From Flavobacteriales bacterium (GTDB lineage Bacteria; Bacteroidota; Bacteroidia; Flavobacteriales; CAJXXR01), in NCBI GenBank assembly GCA_025210805.1, contig JAOAQX010000007.1, positions 244,695 to 301,109 on the forward strand: a stretch of 56,415 bases of DNA, given 5' to 3'. Below the pieces are notes generated by a model. The model saw only the letters and a program-made list of their open reading frames with translations, was not told where the DNA came from and did no database searches. Numbering within the stretch: the stretch's first letter is position 1; every line of letters starts with the position of its first letter. The position numbers and the translations under genes were made by a program. This document shows positions 16,886 through 26,432 of the stretch, piece after piece.

Positions 16886-19336
16886 ATGTTGCGTAAAAAA
16901 ATAAGTTTGATACTTCTTTTGAGCATGCTTTCAAGTTGTATTTTCATAGCTCATGCACAAATAACCATGAAGGGACGTGTAGTAGAAGCGTCTAATAATG
17001 AACCGATCCCTAATGCTCACATTAGCATTAACGATGAAGTTGCCGTTAGTAATTCAGAAGGGTATTTCTCTCATAACACTTCTCCAGGGGATAAACATAT
17101 AGAAATTTCTTTTGTAGGTATGGAAACTATCGATACAACGATTCGTTTGAAAAACACCTCAAAATCTTTTGTTTTCAAGATGAAAGAAGCTTCAAATGTA
17201 CTTCAAACAATGGTAGTTTCAGATAGTAGATATAGCCATATATACGAAGAGTCTACTGTTTCAATGGATGTAATTGCTCCAAAAGTATTGGAAACAAAAT
17301 CACCAGAAAATATCCTCCGTTCTATTGATCAATTACCCAGTGTACATACCATCGGAGATCAAATAAATATCCGTGGAGGAAGTGGTTGGACTTATGGTGC
17401 GGGTTCTAGAGTTTTACTTCTTCAAGACGGAGTTCCTATGATGGAAGGAGCAAACTCTGAAATACAATGGTACACCATAGAACCTCTTGCAGTGAGACAG
17501 ATGGAGGTGATAAAAGGACCTTCAAGTGTGATGTACGGTGCTTCTGCTTTAAATGGAACCATCAACGCATTTACCCGTCGTCCTACAAAAAAAGGACTTA
17601 CGAAAGCTACATTTCAAACCGCCATGTTTGATGATTATAAAAGAGATTCTTGGAATTGGAACAAAAGTACGATACCGCTCATGTCTCACATGGGAACCAT
17701 TTATCATGGGCAAAAAGTAGGTAATGTGGAGCTCTCAGGAAGTGGGCATTTTTTTAGAGAAACAAGTTATATCAAAAATAATGTAGACAATGAAAGACAA
17801 CGATTTTTCTTTAAAGTAGCACACGATCTAGAAGATATTGGTTTAAGATATGGACTTTCAGCAACCTATATTAATAACCTTAGAGGAGAATCTTTCTTGT
17901 ATCATAATGATTCTATTGCTACAACCTCTTTTGATGATGTAACGTATGAATTTCATACAAACGAACTAGCCGTGAGACCTTTTATTGAGTACCAAAAACC
18001 CGGTTCCAACTGGAAACATCAACTTAATGGACAGTTTTTCCGTGTAAACTACATTGACACAGTGAGTAATTTTTCAGATACCTATTATGGAAATTACCAT
18101 TCGCAATGGAGAAAAGATAAAATAGCCCTAACTTTTGGACTCGCAGGTTCTTATATAAGAGGAGTTTCAGAAGCATATACCGTAGATGCACAAGCCGCAA
18201 ATGCCGCAGGTTTTTTACAAGCAGAATATGGAATTGGAAATTTGAATATTGTGGGAGGAGCCAGAATGGAATTCAATACTGGGGTAGATACAAATTATCT
18301 CGAACCTGTATTTAGACTTGGAGCAAACTATGCAATAAATGAAGACTTATTCATAAAAGCAAATTGGGGTGAAGCCATTAGGTTTCCATCACTTTTTGAA
18401 TATTTCTTCTCAAGAAATGCAGGAGAAGTTTCTTTTTATTCAAATCCAGACCTAAAGCCCGAAAGAGGATGGTCTACAGAACTGGGAGTTGTGAAAAACT
18501 TTAGAGGCGATAACTGGAACCTACAAGCAGAAGTAGATGCCTTTTTGATGAGGTTTAATAATATGACAGAGCTTAGTTTTGGACTTTGGGGAGACTCAAG
18601 TAATTCAAAGCTAAATGCTTTGGGTGCAGGATTCAAAGAAATAAATGTGGGAGAAACACAAATAGCAGGTATTGAAGCGAATCTTAAAGGTTATGGGAAG
18701 ATAAGTAAAGAGGTGGAAATAGATTTTAATATTGGATATACCTATATGAATCCCATTTCTTTAGACACTTCTTTTGTCTATGCATCCTTTACAGATAACA
18801 AACAAATACTCTATGATTTAATGAATCAAGAGCCAAATGCTCTTTTTGATGTGATTATTGAGGGATTATTAAGACAAATAGGGTCAGAAGTAAACTATAA
18901 TGTAACTTCAACAGATCCTTCAATTTTAAAATATCGATTCCGTCATTTATTTAAAGCTGATCTAGGTGTGAAATACAGAAAGATTCATCCTATGGTTAAT
19001 GTTCGATACAACTCGTTTATGAGTAATATTGATAAACTCTTTGTGAGTTATTTGTTTAACGAAAACTCCGATGACGAATTCAAAAATGTACAAGACGTTC
19101 TTAATGGTCTCAATGCAAACGTAGATCTAAATACCATTAACCTACTTATTGAAGAAGCAAGAGAAAGAGAAAAAAATGGAACTTGGCAAGTTGATTTTAG
19201 GTTAGGATATGAGCTTTCAGACGAAGTAGAAATGATATTTGGAGTTGAAAATGTTTTCAATACAGAATATTCCATTCGTCCAGGAAGAGTAGCACCACCA
19301 AGACGATATGTACTTCAGGCAAACATTAAATTATAA
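16886..19336 (+). CDS. TonB-dependent outer-membrane receptor
   Basis: An 816-aa receptor. The signal peptide spans residues 1-25. A carboxypeptidase-regulatory-like domain follows at 28-100 (MKGRVVEASNNEPIPNAHIS). The plug domain comes next (SPENILRSIDQLPSVH, QINIRGGSGW, VIKGPSSVMYGASALNGTIN), then a 22-strand-type barrel ending with a terminal aromatic/basic strand (PPRRYVLQANIKL). It imports a ligand with TonB energy; the sequence does not fix the ligand. There is no SusD-like partner, so a siderophore, cobalamin or metal-chelate role is more likely than glycan uptake. A TTATTTTG -7-like box lies upstream, near 16851. Confidence 0.9.
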   Translation: MLRKKISLILLLSMLSSCIFIAHAQITMKGRVVEASNNEPIPNAHISINDEVAVSNSEGYFSHNTSPGDKHIEISFVGMETIDTTIRLKNTSKSFVFKMKEASNVLQTMVVSDSRYSHIYEESTVSMDVIAPKVLETKSPENILRSIDQLPSVHTIGDQINIRGGSGWTYGAGSRVLLLQDGVPMMEGANSEIQWYTIEPLAVRQMEVIKGPSSVMYGASALNGTINAFTRRPTKKGLTKATFQTAMFDDYKRDSWNWNKSTIPLMSHMGTIYHGQKVGNVELSGSGHFFRETSYIKNNVDNERQRFFFKVAHDLEDIGLRYGLSATYINNLRGESFLYHNDSIATTSFDDVTYEFHTNELAVRPFIEYQKPGSNWKHQLNGQFFRVNYIDTVSNFSDTYYGNYHSQWRKDKIALTFGLAGSYIRGVSEAYTVDAQAANAAGFLQAEYGIGNLNIVGGARMEFNTGVDTNYLEPVFRLGANYAINEDLFIKANWGEAIRFPSLFEYFFSRNAGEVSFYSNPDLKPERGWSTELGVVKNFRGDNWNLQAEVDAFLMRFNNMTELSFGLWGDSSNSKLNALGAGFKEINVGETQIAGIEANLKGYGKISKEVEIDFNIGYTYMNPISLDTSFVYASFTDNKQILYDLMNQEPNALFDVIIEGLLRQIGSEVNYNVTSTDPSILKYRFRHLFKADLGVKYRKIHPMVNVRYNSFMSNIDKLFVSYLFNENSDDEFKNVQDVLNGLNANVDLNTINLLIEEAREREKNGTWQVDFRLGYELSDEVEMIFGVENVFNTEYSIRPGRVAPPRRYVLQANIKL

Positions 19337-19345
19337 TTCAAGTTC

Positions 19346-20098
19346 ATGACTCAAAAAGTTATAGCAATCATACCTGCTCGATATGGTTCCACCCGTTTTC
19401 CAGGAAAACCTTTAGTGGATATCAAAGGAAAAACCATGATTCAAAGAGTTTATGAGCAAGTAATTTCATGCACAGATATTGATGAAGTTTTTGTTGCTAC
19501 AGATGATCAAAGAATTAGTACACATCTTGAAAAACAGCAAATACCCTTTATTCTTACAGATGCCGATATACAAACAGGAACAGAAAGAGTTTGGAAAGCC
19601 GTTTTGAACTTAAAATTAGCACCAAATGACATCGTTCTAAATGTGCAAGGAGATGAACCCTTTATCAGTTCAAATCAATTATCAAGAGTGCTTAAAGCAT
19701 TTGAAAACCCAGAAACTCAAATAGCCAGTTTAAGAAAAAAAATAGAACGAATTGCTCAAGTGTTGGATCCCAATGCCGTAAAAGTTGTTTGCGATAAAGA
19801 CGAATTTGCCCATTATTTTTCAAGATCGCCTATTCCTTATATCCGAAATTATCCACAAGATCAATGGGTTACTCAAATGGATTTTTATAAACATATCGGA
19901 ATTTATGGTTTTAGATTTAATGTATTAGAAAAGATTAATCAGTTAGAAACGGCCTCATTAGAAAAAGCCGAGTCTCTAGAACAACTCACTTGGTTGTGGA
20001 ATGGATTTAAAATAAAACTTCCCATAACCAAAGAGGAAAGTCCCTCTATCGATACTCCAAAAGATCTGGAAAATATTCTCAAAAACTGGAATTTCTAA
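19346..20098 (+). CDS. kdsB: 3-deoxy-manno-octulosonate cytidylyltransferase
   Basis: A 250-aa enzyme that activates Kdo as CMP-Kdo for the lipopolysaccharide inner core. Diagnostic blocks are IIPARYGSTRFPGKPL (the nucleotide-binding start, residues 7-22), DEVFVATDD, LNVQGDEPFI (metal-binding Asp), HIGIYGFR and LEKAESLEQLTWLWNG. Length is standard. It starts 9 nt after the TonB receptor stop, so it is probably in the same transcript. Another Kdo-pathway gene, kdsD, lies at 45905. Confidence 0.95.
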   Translation: MTQKVIAIIPARYGSTRFPGKPLVDIKGKTMIQRVYEQVISCTDIDEVFVATDDQRISTHLEKQQIPFILTDADIQTGTERVWKAVLNLKLAPNDIVLNVQGDEPFISSNQLSRVLKAFENPETQIASLRKKIERIAQVLDPNAVKVVCDKDEFAHYFSRSPIPYIRNYPQDQWVTQMDFYKHIGIYGFRFNVLEKINQLETASLEKAESLEQLTWLWNGFKIKLPITKEESPSIDTPKDLENILKNWNF

Positions 20099-20277
20099 GA
20101 TAAAAAGGTCTCATGATCAGAAAATTTGAGAAGAAATCCTTATTTTTGATAAATTGAGCTGATTGATTAAACTTTAAACTTGACAGATACGCTCACTTCA
20201 GGCATTCATTTTCTGATGTGTATCAGAGTTTTTTGAATCAATATGCTCAACATACTAGAATACCAATACCATTTTCT

Positions 20278-21258
20278 ATGAAAAGATTATTTTTAAGTGT
20301 TTTATCATTATTTATGATTGGATTTTTATTTCAATCCTGTGATAATGCAGTAACAGAAGAAACTGAAGAATTTTTCCAATATTATCTTTCAAAGTCTACA
20401 GATCCTGTGACTGATATGGGGAAAATACGTGCTTTCCAAAATTATAAATCCGTAAAAACAGATACAGGGATTTACATTACTGCCTATAATATCGGTGATG
20501 CTTATGACTCGGTGGAATTTGCTTTTAAAACCGTAAAAGGACACGATTTTTTAGTTGGAGAATACCCTTTAATGTTTGACTCAAAAGTGATAAACGTTAA
20601 GTTTTATGCAGGAGATAAACTCTTTAGTTTAGGAGCTGGAGAAATGCAAGTGAACTACTTAAACAGAAGAATCGATTTTGATTTTGAAGGAACGCTAACA
20701 AACGGAGACCGTATTAATGGAGGAATGGCAGACAACCTTGTTATAAATACATACGGAAATAAAGGATTAAATGGTTCTGTGAATAAACCAAACCCAGAGC
20801 CAGGACCAGATCCAGGACCAGATCCAGAACCAACAGGAGATCCAAATACTATTGAAGGAAATTTTGGGGGTAATTCAAGAAAATGGAATGCAACTATGGT
20901 ATCCGCTTCATTCATTGTTCAAGCACAAGCAAAAAACTTAACAATAAATGCTTTAGATCCCGCAAATAATGGCGTACTAGGAGTTGCAATAACCAATATT
21001 GATGGCAATAATATTAATTCTATCATTGGGAAAACTCTAAAAGCCGCAGATGGTGCAATCATTAGTTATATTAAACCTAATGAACAATTTCCTTACACCA
21101 ATACTATAGGAGGGAATGCTTCTTTTAAATTGACCAATTATAATGCAAATACCAATGAAATTTCTTTTGAGTTCCATGGGCAAATAAATAATTCTGTTAA
21201 TGCCAATGAAAATATGGTAATTACTGCAGGTAAAGGGATTAAAGTAAAGATTGAGTAA
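20278..21258 (+). CDS. two-domain lipoprotein with Pro/Gly/Asp linker
   Basis: A 326-aa lipoprotein of unknown function. I start it at 20278 (MKRLFLSVLSLFMIGFLFQS, then Cys), which gives a textbook lipobox with Cys21; the open frame extends 20 codons further upstream without signal character. Residues 25-165 form a first beta-rich domain. A linker PNPEPGPDPGPDPEP follows, then a second beta domain of about 120 residues (IEGNFGGNSRKW ... ITAGKGIKVKIE) resembling the small DUF6252-like calycin-type domains of flavobacterial lipoproteins; that assignment is from memory and weak. It is followed by a strong terminator. Confidence 0.7.
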   Translation: MKRLFLSVLSLFMIGFLFQSCDNAVTEETEEFFQYYLSKSTDPVTDMGKIRAFQNYKSVKTDTGIYITAYNIGDAYDSVEFAFKTVKGHDFLVGEYPLMFDSKVINVKFYAGDKLFSLGAGEMQVNYLNRRIDFDFEGTLTNGDRINGGMADNLVINTYGNKGLNGSVNKPNPEPGPDPGPDPEPTGDPNTIEGNFGGNSRKWNATMVSASFIVQAQAKNLTINALDPANNGVLGVAITNIDGNNINSIIGKTLKAADGAIISYIKPNEQFPYTNTIGGNASFKLTNYNANTNEISFEFHGQINNSVNANENMVITAGKGIKVKIE

Positions 21259-21278
21259 AAAATCTATATAAACAGAAC

Positions 21279-21319
21279 AAAAATCCAGCTTCTTAACCAT
21301 AGAAACTGGATTTTTTTTG
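21279..21319 (+). terminator. intrinsic terminator
   Basis: AAAATCCAGCTTCT pairs imperfectly with AGAAACTGGATTTT and is followed by a T-run, 20 nt after the lipoprotein stop. Confidence 0.8.
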
Positions 21320-21497
21320 CGAAAGAAATAATACGATTTCTAGTATAATTTACCAATGACTATAAACGTAGCAAAACTCACCCGACTTTCTTTCCAAAAG
21401 AATAATGCCTGCCTTTAGATTCCTTATCTTTGTTTTTTGAACCCCAAAACGAAGGAAGTTTAAACAAATCTTCTCTCAAGTTCAGAATCTATTATTT

Positions 21498-22496
21498 ATG
21501 CAAGAACATAGAAAAAAAATAGCCATTGTAGGTGGAGGAAGTTGGGCAACAGCCCTAGCGTATATACTCAGTAAAGGACAAGAAAATATCCTTTGGTGGA
21601 TGCGTTCAGAAGAGAATATTAACGATTTTCAGCGTGAAGGAAAAAATCCAAACTATCTTACCGATGCCCATTTTGATACTGATTCAATAGAATTTAGCAC
21701 CGATCTTCGATATATTGTCCATCAAGCTCAATATATTATTTTGGCCATCCCTTCAGCCTTTTTGCATTTGGCTTTACAAAACAGTGGAGCCAGTTTTAAG
21801 AATAAAATTGTTTTTTCGGCAATAAAGGGAATCGTACCCGAAACAAATCAAATTATTGGTGAGTATCTTATGGAACATTATCAAGTTCCAGCAGAAAATA
21901 TTGGTGTAATTACAGGGCCTTGCCATGCAGAAGAAGTAGCCTTAGAGCGTCTTTCTTACCTCACAATTGCTTCCGAAAACGAAAAACATCGCCAATTTAT
22001 GGCCGAAAAATTACGTTGCAATTTTATTGCCACCACAGAGTCTGATGATATTTATGGGACCGAAATAAGTGCTGTTCTTAAAAACGTTTATGCAATTGTT
22101 ATAGGAATAGCCCATGGTGTGAGATACGGAGATAACTTTAAAGCCGTTCTTATTTCTAATGCAATTAGGGAAATAAAAAGATTTGTTGATGCTTATCATC
22201 CTATTGATAGAGATATCAATGATTCAGCTTATTTGGGAGATTTATTAGTGACTTGTTATTCAAAGTTTTCTAGAAACAGAACTTTTGGCGTAATGCTAGG
22301 ACAAGGATATTCTGTAAAATCTGCACAAGTGGAAATGAATATGGTTGCCGAAGGGTATTATGCCATAAAATGTATGCACGCTATAAACGAAAAATACCAA
22401 GTAAATATGCCTATTTTGGAAACGGCATTTAATACTGTTTATAGAAGTATTTCACCAAGAATAGAGCTCAAAATTCTTTCCGACCAACTCAACTAA
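21498..22496 (+). CDS. gpsA: glycerol-3-phosphate dehydrogenase [NAD(P)+]
   Basis: A 332-aa enzyme that makes sn-glycerol 3-phosphate from dihydroxyacetone phosphate for phospholipids. It has the nucleotide-binding start IAIVGGGSWATALAYIL, then FSAIKGIVPETNQ, TGPCHAEEVALE, and the catalytic helix SAVLKNVYAIVIGIAHG. The C-terminal block is YLGDLLVTCYSKFSRNRTFG. GGGSWATA replaces the commoner GxGxWG at the nucleotide loop, as in many Bacteroidota copies. A TATCTTTG box at 21425-21432 is a likely -7 element. It ends 9 nt before sufS, so the two form an operon. Confidence 0.95.
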   Translation: MQEHRKKIAIVGGGSWATALAYILSKGQENILWWMRSEENINDFQREGKNPNYLTDAHFDTDSIEFSTDLRYIVHQAQYIILAIPSAFLHLALQNSGASFKNKIVFSAIKGIVPETNQIIGEYLMEHYQVPAENIGVITGPCHAEEVALERLSYLTIASENEKHRQFMAEKLRCNFIATTESDDIYGTEISAVLKNVYAIVIGIAHGVRYGDNFKAVLISNAIREIKRFVDAYHPIDRDINDSAYLGDLLVTCYSKFSRNRTFGVMLGQGYSVKSAQVEMNMVAEGYYAIKCMHAINEKYQVNMPILETAFNTVYRSISPRIELKILSDQLN

Positions 22497-22505
22497 AAAG
22501 ACGAT

Positions 22506-23720
22506 ATGTATCCCATCGAAACCATAAGAAAAGATTTTCCAATACTTGAAGAACAAGTACATGGGAAATCCCTCATTTATCTAGATAACGGAGCCACTAC
22601 ACAAAAACCTCAAGTGATGATAGATGCCTTGGTTCAATACTATTCAAGCTATAATAGTAATGTTCATAGAGGAGTACATCATTTAAGTCAAAAAGCTACT
22701 GATGCCTTTGAAGAAGCTAGAAGAACGGTTCAGAAATTTATTGGAGCAGAAAAAGAGCAAGAAGTCATTTTTACTTCAGGAACTACCGATGGAATTAATA
22801 TAATTTCCACCATTTTTGGAGCAAGTAAAGTGCAAAAAGGTGATCGAATTTTTGTGGCAGAATCAGAGCATCATTCCAATATTGTACCCTGGCAATGGGT
22901 TTGCGAACAAAAGGAAGCGGAGCTCATCAGTATTCCGTTTACAAAGGAAGGCTTAGACATCGATTTTTTTGAAAAAGAAGCCAAAAAGGGAATCAAATTA
23001 GTGGCCATTGCAGCCATTTCTAATTCATTGGGAGTTGTAAATCCCATTGAGAAAATCATAAAAATAGCCAAAGAAAACGGAGCATACACTTTAATTGATG
23101 CAGCACAATCTGTGGCACATCAAAAAATAGATGTACAAAAAATGGATTGTGACTTTATGGTTTTTTCGGGTCATAAACTTTATGGACCTACAGGAGTGGG
23201 TGTGCTTTATGGAAAATTTGATCTTTTGAATGAATTACCACCCTATCGTGGAGGTGGAGAAATGATTGCAATAGTAACGATGGAGCAGTCAACCTATGCT
23301 TGTCTGCCTCATAAACTAGAAGCTGGAACGCCTAATATTGCTGATGTAATTGCTTTAAAAACAAGTATCGATTATCTTGAAAAAATAGGTTTGGATACCA
23401 TTGCCGAGTATGAACATGAACTCGTACAATACGCCTATCAAGAATTAGAAAAAATAGAGGGAATAGAAATTTACGGTAGTAAAAAGAACCGATCTGGTGC
23501 CATTTCTTTTAATCATAAAGATATACATGCCTATGACATAGGAACACTTTTAGATCAAATGGGAATTGCCGTAAGAACAGGAAATCATTGTGCACAGCCT
23601 ATGATGAAATGTTTAGGTATTTCTGGAACAGTTAGAGCCACTTTTGCACTTTATAACACAAAAGAAGAAGTAAATATTTTGGTAAAATCATTGAAAAGGG
23701 CTTTAATGATGTTATTATAA
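22506..23720 (+). CDS. sufS: cysteine desulfurase SufS
   Basis: A 404-aa PLP enzyme that takes sulfur from cysteine for Fe-S cluster assembly. Seen: YLDNGATTQKP near the start, SNVHRGVHHLSQKAT, TSGTTDGIN, DAAQSVAHQKIDVQ, the PLP-binding Lys in FSGHKLYGPTGVGVLYG, and the active-site Cys in RTGNHCAQP. These mark group II (SufS/CsdA), not IscS. Other suf genes are not in the window. Confidence 0.94.
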   Translation: MYPIETIRKDFPILEEQVHGKSLIYLDNGATTQKPQVMIDALVQYYSSYNSNVHRGVHHLSQKATDAFEEARRTVQKFIGAEKEQEVIFTSGTTDGINIISTIFGASKVQKGDRIFVAESEHHSNIVPWQWVCEQKEAELISIPFTKEGLDIDFFEKEAKKGIKLVAIAAISNSLGVVNPIEKIIKIAKENGAYTLIDAAQSVAHQKIDVQKMDCDFMVFSGHKLYGPTGVGVLYGKFDLLNELPPYRGGGEMIAIVTMEQSTYACLPHKLEAGTPNIADVIALKTSIDYLEKIGLDTIAEYEHELVQYAYQELEKIEGIEIYGSKKNRSGAISFNHKDIHAYDIGTLLDQMGIAVRTGNHCAQPMMKCLGISGTVRATFALYNTKEEVNILVKSLKRALMMLL

Positions 23721-23780
23721 CTTTGAAAAGTAATTTTTTAAGAAAAAATATAAATTTAGTAAAACCTAATCCTGGAAAAA

Positions 23781-24563
23781 ATGCAAACAAAAGCAGTCAT
23801 TGATCATATTGTTAATTGGTTAAAAGAATATAAGGAAAATAGTGGAACAAAGGGCTTTGTAGTTGGAATTTCTGGCGGAATAGACTCCGCTCTTACTTCT
23901 ACTTTATGTGGATTGACAGGAGCTGAGGTAGTGTGTGTAAATATGCCCATACATCAATTTCAAGCAGAATTAGATCGTTCTGAAGAACATATTGCATGGT
24001 TAGAAGAACAATTTGGAACTCAAATTCAGAAACAAAGAATAGATCTAACAAACACATTTGAAACCTTAAAAAAAAGCTTGCCAGAAGACACACATACGCA
24101 TCTTAACCTTGCCAATGTGAGAGCCAGAATAAGAATGACAACACTTTATGCACTGGCAGGAAGTCAAGGAAAACTTGTGGCCGGAACAGGTAATAAAGTA
24201 GAAGACTTTGGTGTGGGGTTCTTTACAAAATATGGTGATGGTGGTGTAGATTTAAGTCCAATAGCCGATTTGACAAAAACAGAAGTCTATGCTTTGGCAA
24301 AAGAACTAGGAGTACCACAATCTATCCAAAAAGCTGCACCTACTGATGGGCTTTGGGAAGATGGAAGAAGTGATGAAGATCAAATAGGCGCTTCTTATCC
24401 CGAATTAGAATGGGCTATGCAGGTTTATAATGAAGGAAAAAAAGCTGATAACTTTTGTGGAAGAGAAAAGGAAGTATTCAAAATTTATGAAAGAATGCAC
24501 CGTTCTAATTTGCACAAAATGAAACCAATTCCAGTTTGTGAAATTCCTGTTGCGTTCAAATAA
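23781..24563 (+). CDS. nadE: NAD synthetase, ammonia-dependent type
   Basis: A 260-aa enzyme of the last NAD biosynthesis step. The ATP-pyrophosphatase P-loop is VVGISGGIDSALTSTL (residues 27-42). GTGNKVEDFGVGFFTKYGDG and PTDGLWEDGRSDEDQIG are the substrate-binding blocks. There is no N-terminal nitrilase domain, so it should use free ammonia or an external glutaminase. It starts 60 nt after sufS and may share its transcript. Confidence 0.93.
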   Translation: MQTKAVIDHIVNWLKEYKENSGTKGFVVGISGGIDSALTSTLCGLTGAEVVCVNMPIHQFQAELDRSEEHIAWLEEQFGTQIQKQRIDLTNTFETLKKSLPEDTHTHLNLANVRARIRMTTLYALAGSQGKLVAGTGNKVEDFGVGFFTKYGDGGVDLSPIADLTKTEVYALAKELGVPQSIQKAAPTDGLWEDGRSDEDQIGASYPELEWAMQVYNEGKKADNFCGREKEVFKIYERMHRSNLHKMKPIPVCEIPVAFK

Positions 24564-24715
24564 TTCTGTATTAACAAAACAAAATTATTATATCATTGTA
24601 TTTTTATCGTTAAAAAATATACGATAAGAACTTTTTTATTAAATTTATTCTACTATCTTGCAAGTAATGCAATGCAGCTTTAAGGTAGATAATAACAAGA
24701 TTTTTTATACTTTTT

Positions 24716-25453
24716 ATGAATTTCTTTTTCAGAAAAAAACGAAATAAAGTAGATGTTTCAGCAATAAAAACAGATGTGCATTCTCATCTTTTGCCAGGAA
24801 TAGACGATGGAGCACAAAAAGTGGAAGAATCTATGGATATGATTCGAGCACTAGTTTCTTTGGGTTTCGAAAATTTTGTTTATACGCCCCATATTATGGG
24901 AGACTATTACCCCAATAATGCCGAAACTATCGGGAACGCTCTCAAAGAAGTAGATTACAAGCTAAAAATAGAGTCTATGCATGGGCATAAACACCACGCT
25001 GCTGCAGAGTATTTTTTTGATGAACGTTTATTAGAATATTTAGAAAATAAAGAGTTAAGAACCTTTCCAAATACCCAAAATTTCCTATTTGAACTTTCTT
25101 TTAGATTTAGACCAAAAGGGGTGAAAGATTTTGTTTATCAAGCTCAAATGAAAGGATATAAACCTGTTTTGGCACATCCTGAGCGTTATGAATATATGAC
25201 CTTAGATCAATATGAGGATCTCAAAAATAGAGGAGTACAGTTTCAGTTAGATTTAATGTCACTAACAAATCATTATTCTAAACCAGCAAAAAAGAATGCA
25301 GAACTACTCATTTCAAAAGGAATGATAGACTGGGTAGGAACGGATATTCATAGAATGAAGCATATAGACGTATTAGAAGAAGCACTTTGTACAAAAGCTT
25401 GTCATGAATTAGTAAATTCTGGTAGATTGCTTAATCCTACACTGTTTAAGTAG
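24716..25453 (+). CDS. tyrosine-protein phosphatase of the CpsB/YwqE PHP family
   Basis: A 245-aa metal-dependent phosphatase with a PHP fold. Metal ligands are visible in TDVHSHLLPGIDDGA (residues 19-33), YTPHIMG, the central HAAAEYFFDE, the late LAHPERYEYM and GTDIHRMKH. In Firmicutes these enzymes dephosphorylate BY-kinases controlling capsule and exopolysaccharide synthesis; in Bacteroidota they usually occur near such clusters. No polysaccharide gene is adjacent here. It is flanked by a 152-nt AT-rich upstream gap and a downstream repeat. Confidence 0.85.
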   Translation: MNFFFRKKRNKVDVSAIKTDVHSHLLPGIDDGAQKVEESMDMIRALVSLGFENFVYTPHIMGDYYPNNAETIGNALKEVDYKLKIESMHGHKHHAAAEYFFDERLLEYLENKELRTFPNTQNFLFELSFRFRPKGVKDFVYQAQMKGYKPVLAHPERYEYMTLDQYEDLKNRGVQFQLDLMSLTNHYSKPAKKNAELLISKGMIDWVGTDIHRMKHIDVLEEALCTKACHELVNSGRLLNPTLFK

Positions 25454-25579
25454 CGATGACTTTCCCTATTACCAAATGGGAATAGTGAACCTTGTATTGT
25501 TTGATTTTTTATTGAAATCGAAGAATATAGTCCTGTGCAATTGTTTTTTTTAAAAGTAAATAAAAACATCAAACAACTA

Positions 25580-25690
25580 ATACCATTTATGGTGTTAATT
25601 TACTCATAGGTATAATGCCGATACATTGCTAAAAGCCAGTTATAAACGCAGTGAAATAAGTGGGTAATTTTAGCAAGTAATCGGTATAAT
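25580..25690. repeat. palindromic intergenic repeat, subtype B, copy 2 (best preserved)
   Basis: It begins ATACCATTTATGGTGTTAAT and ends GTAATCGGTAT. The inner inverted pair is GATACATTGCTAAAA and TTTTAGCAAGTAATC. It is aligned over its length with the copy at 15224 and, reversed, with 40749-40859. The rest of 25454-25579 shows nothing I can name. Confidence 0.75.
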
Positions 25691-25708
25691 TCAAAAAAAA
25701 ACAAACAA

Positions 25709-25861
25709 ATGATCAAAGCAATGATAAAGAGAATTAAATGGTATCATATTCCGCTTTTTCTTTTTGGGTTTTATATAGGACAGGAGCTATTTCTTGAAGT
25801 CGAACACTATATTACTATGAATATAAACCCTTATACTGATGTTAAAGTTTTCCTTCCTTAA
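25709..25861 (+). CDS. small hydrophobic ORF coupled to the thioredoxin-fold gene
   Basis: A 50-aa ORF (MIKAMIKRIKWYHIPLFLFG, then FYIGQELFLEVEHY) with a basic start and one possible membrane helix. Its end overlaps the first 23 nt of the next gene in another frame, the layout of translational coupling. No family is recognised. It starts 19 nt after a palindromic repeat. It could be a real small membrane protein or a leader ORF. Confidence 0.4.
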   Translation: MIKAMIKRIKWYHIPLFLFGFYIGQELFLEVEHYITMNINPYTDVKVFLP

Positions 25862-26339
25862 AAGTCTATTTCTTGTCTTATTTTTTGGTGTTGTATCAGG
25901 ATATTTATACGATTATGGTACAGCCAAATACGAAGAATCTAAATTTTATCAACTAGAAGAAGTCCATCTAGATATAAAAGATAATTACTTTACCCTAGAT
26001 AGCCTAGCATTTACATTTCCAAAAACAGGGAAGTATCTTATTGGGCTTTGGGGAACTTATTGCAGTATTTGCATCGATAAATTTGATGATCTTGAAAGAG
26101 TTAAGCAGCAATATCCAGATTTTGAAATTATTTTAATTTCTAGTGAAAATATAGCAGTCATCAAAAATTTTATTGACTATCATCCGCAGTATCCCAGCTT
26201 GAAATTTATAAAATCAAATAGCCATTTTTCCGAAATGGGACTCCTTGCAGTTCCAAACTATTTTTTAGTTGAAAACGGAGAAGGAAGAATGCTATCAAAA
26301 CAAATGCGTGAAATTTATAAAGAATTCCCTGTGGAATAG
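25839..26339 (+). CDS. membrane-anchored thioredoxin-fold protein (TlpA/ResA-like)
   Basis: A 166-aa protein. The N-terminal helix (residues 3-25) anchors or exports it. The thioredoxin motif is LIGLWGTYCSICIDKFDD, with active-site Cys-Ser-Ile-Cys, followed by QYPDFEIILIS and a cis-Pro-type LLAVPNYFLVENGEG. It should act in the periplasm on disulfides, as TlpA/ResA-type reductases do in cytochrome maturation, but no partner gene is close. Its start lies inside the end of the preceding 50-codon ORF. Confidence 0.8.
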   Translation: MLKFSFLKSLFLVLFFGVVSGYLYDYGTAKYEESKFYQLEEVHLDIKDNYFTLDSLAFTFPKTGKYLIGLWGTYCSICIDKFDDLERVKQQYPDFEIILISSENIAVIKNFIDYHPQYPSLKFIKSNSHFSEMGLLAVPNYFLVENGEGRMLSKQMREIYKEFPVE

Positions 26340-26432
26340 ATGAAGTCTTCGGACCAGAATTTTTACTCCCAACTCCAAAAATGAGATCTTTATCGTTTCT
26401 TTGTATTCAGAGAAATAGAGTTCCTGAGCATC

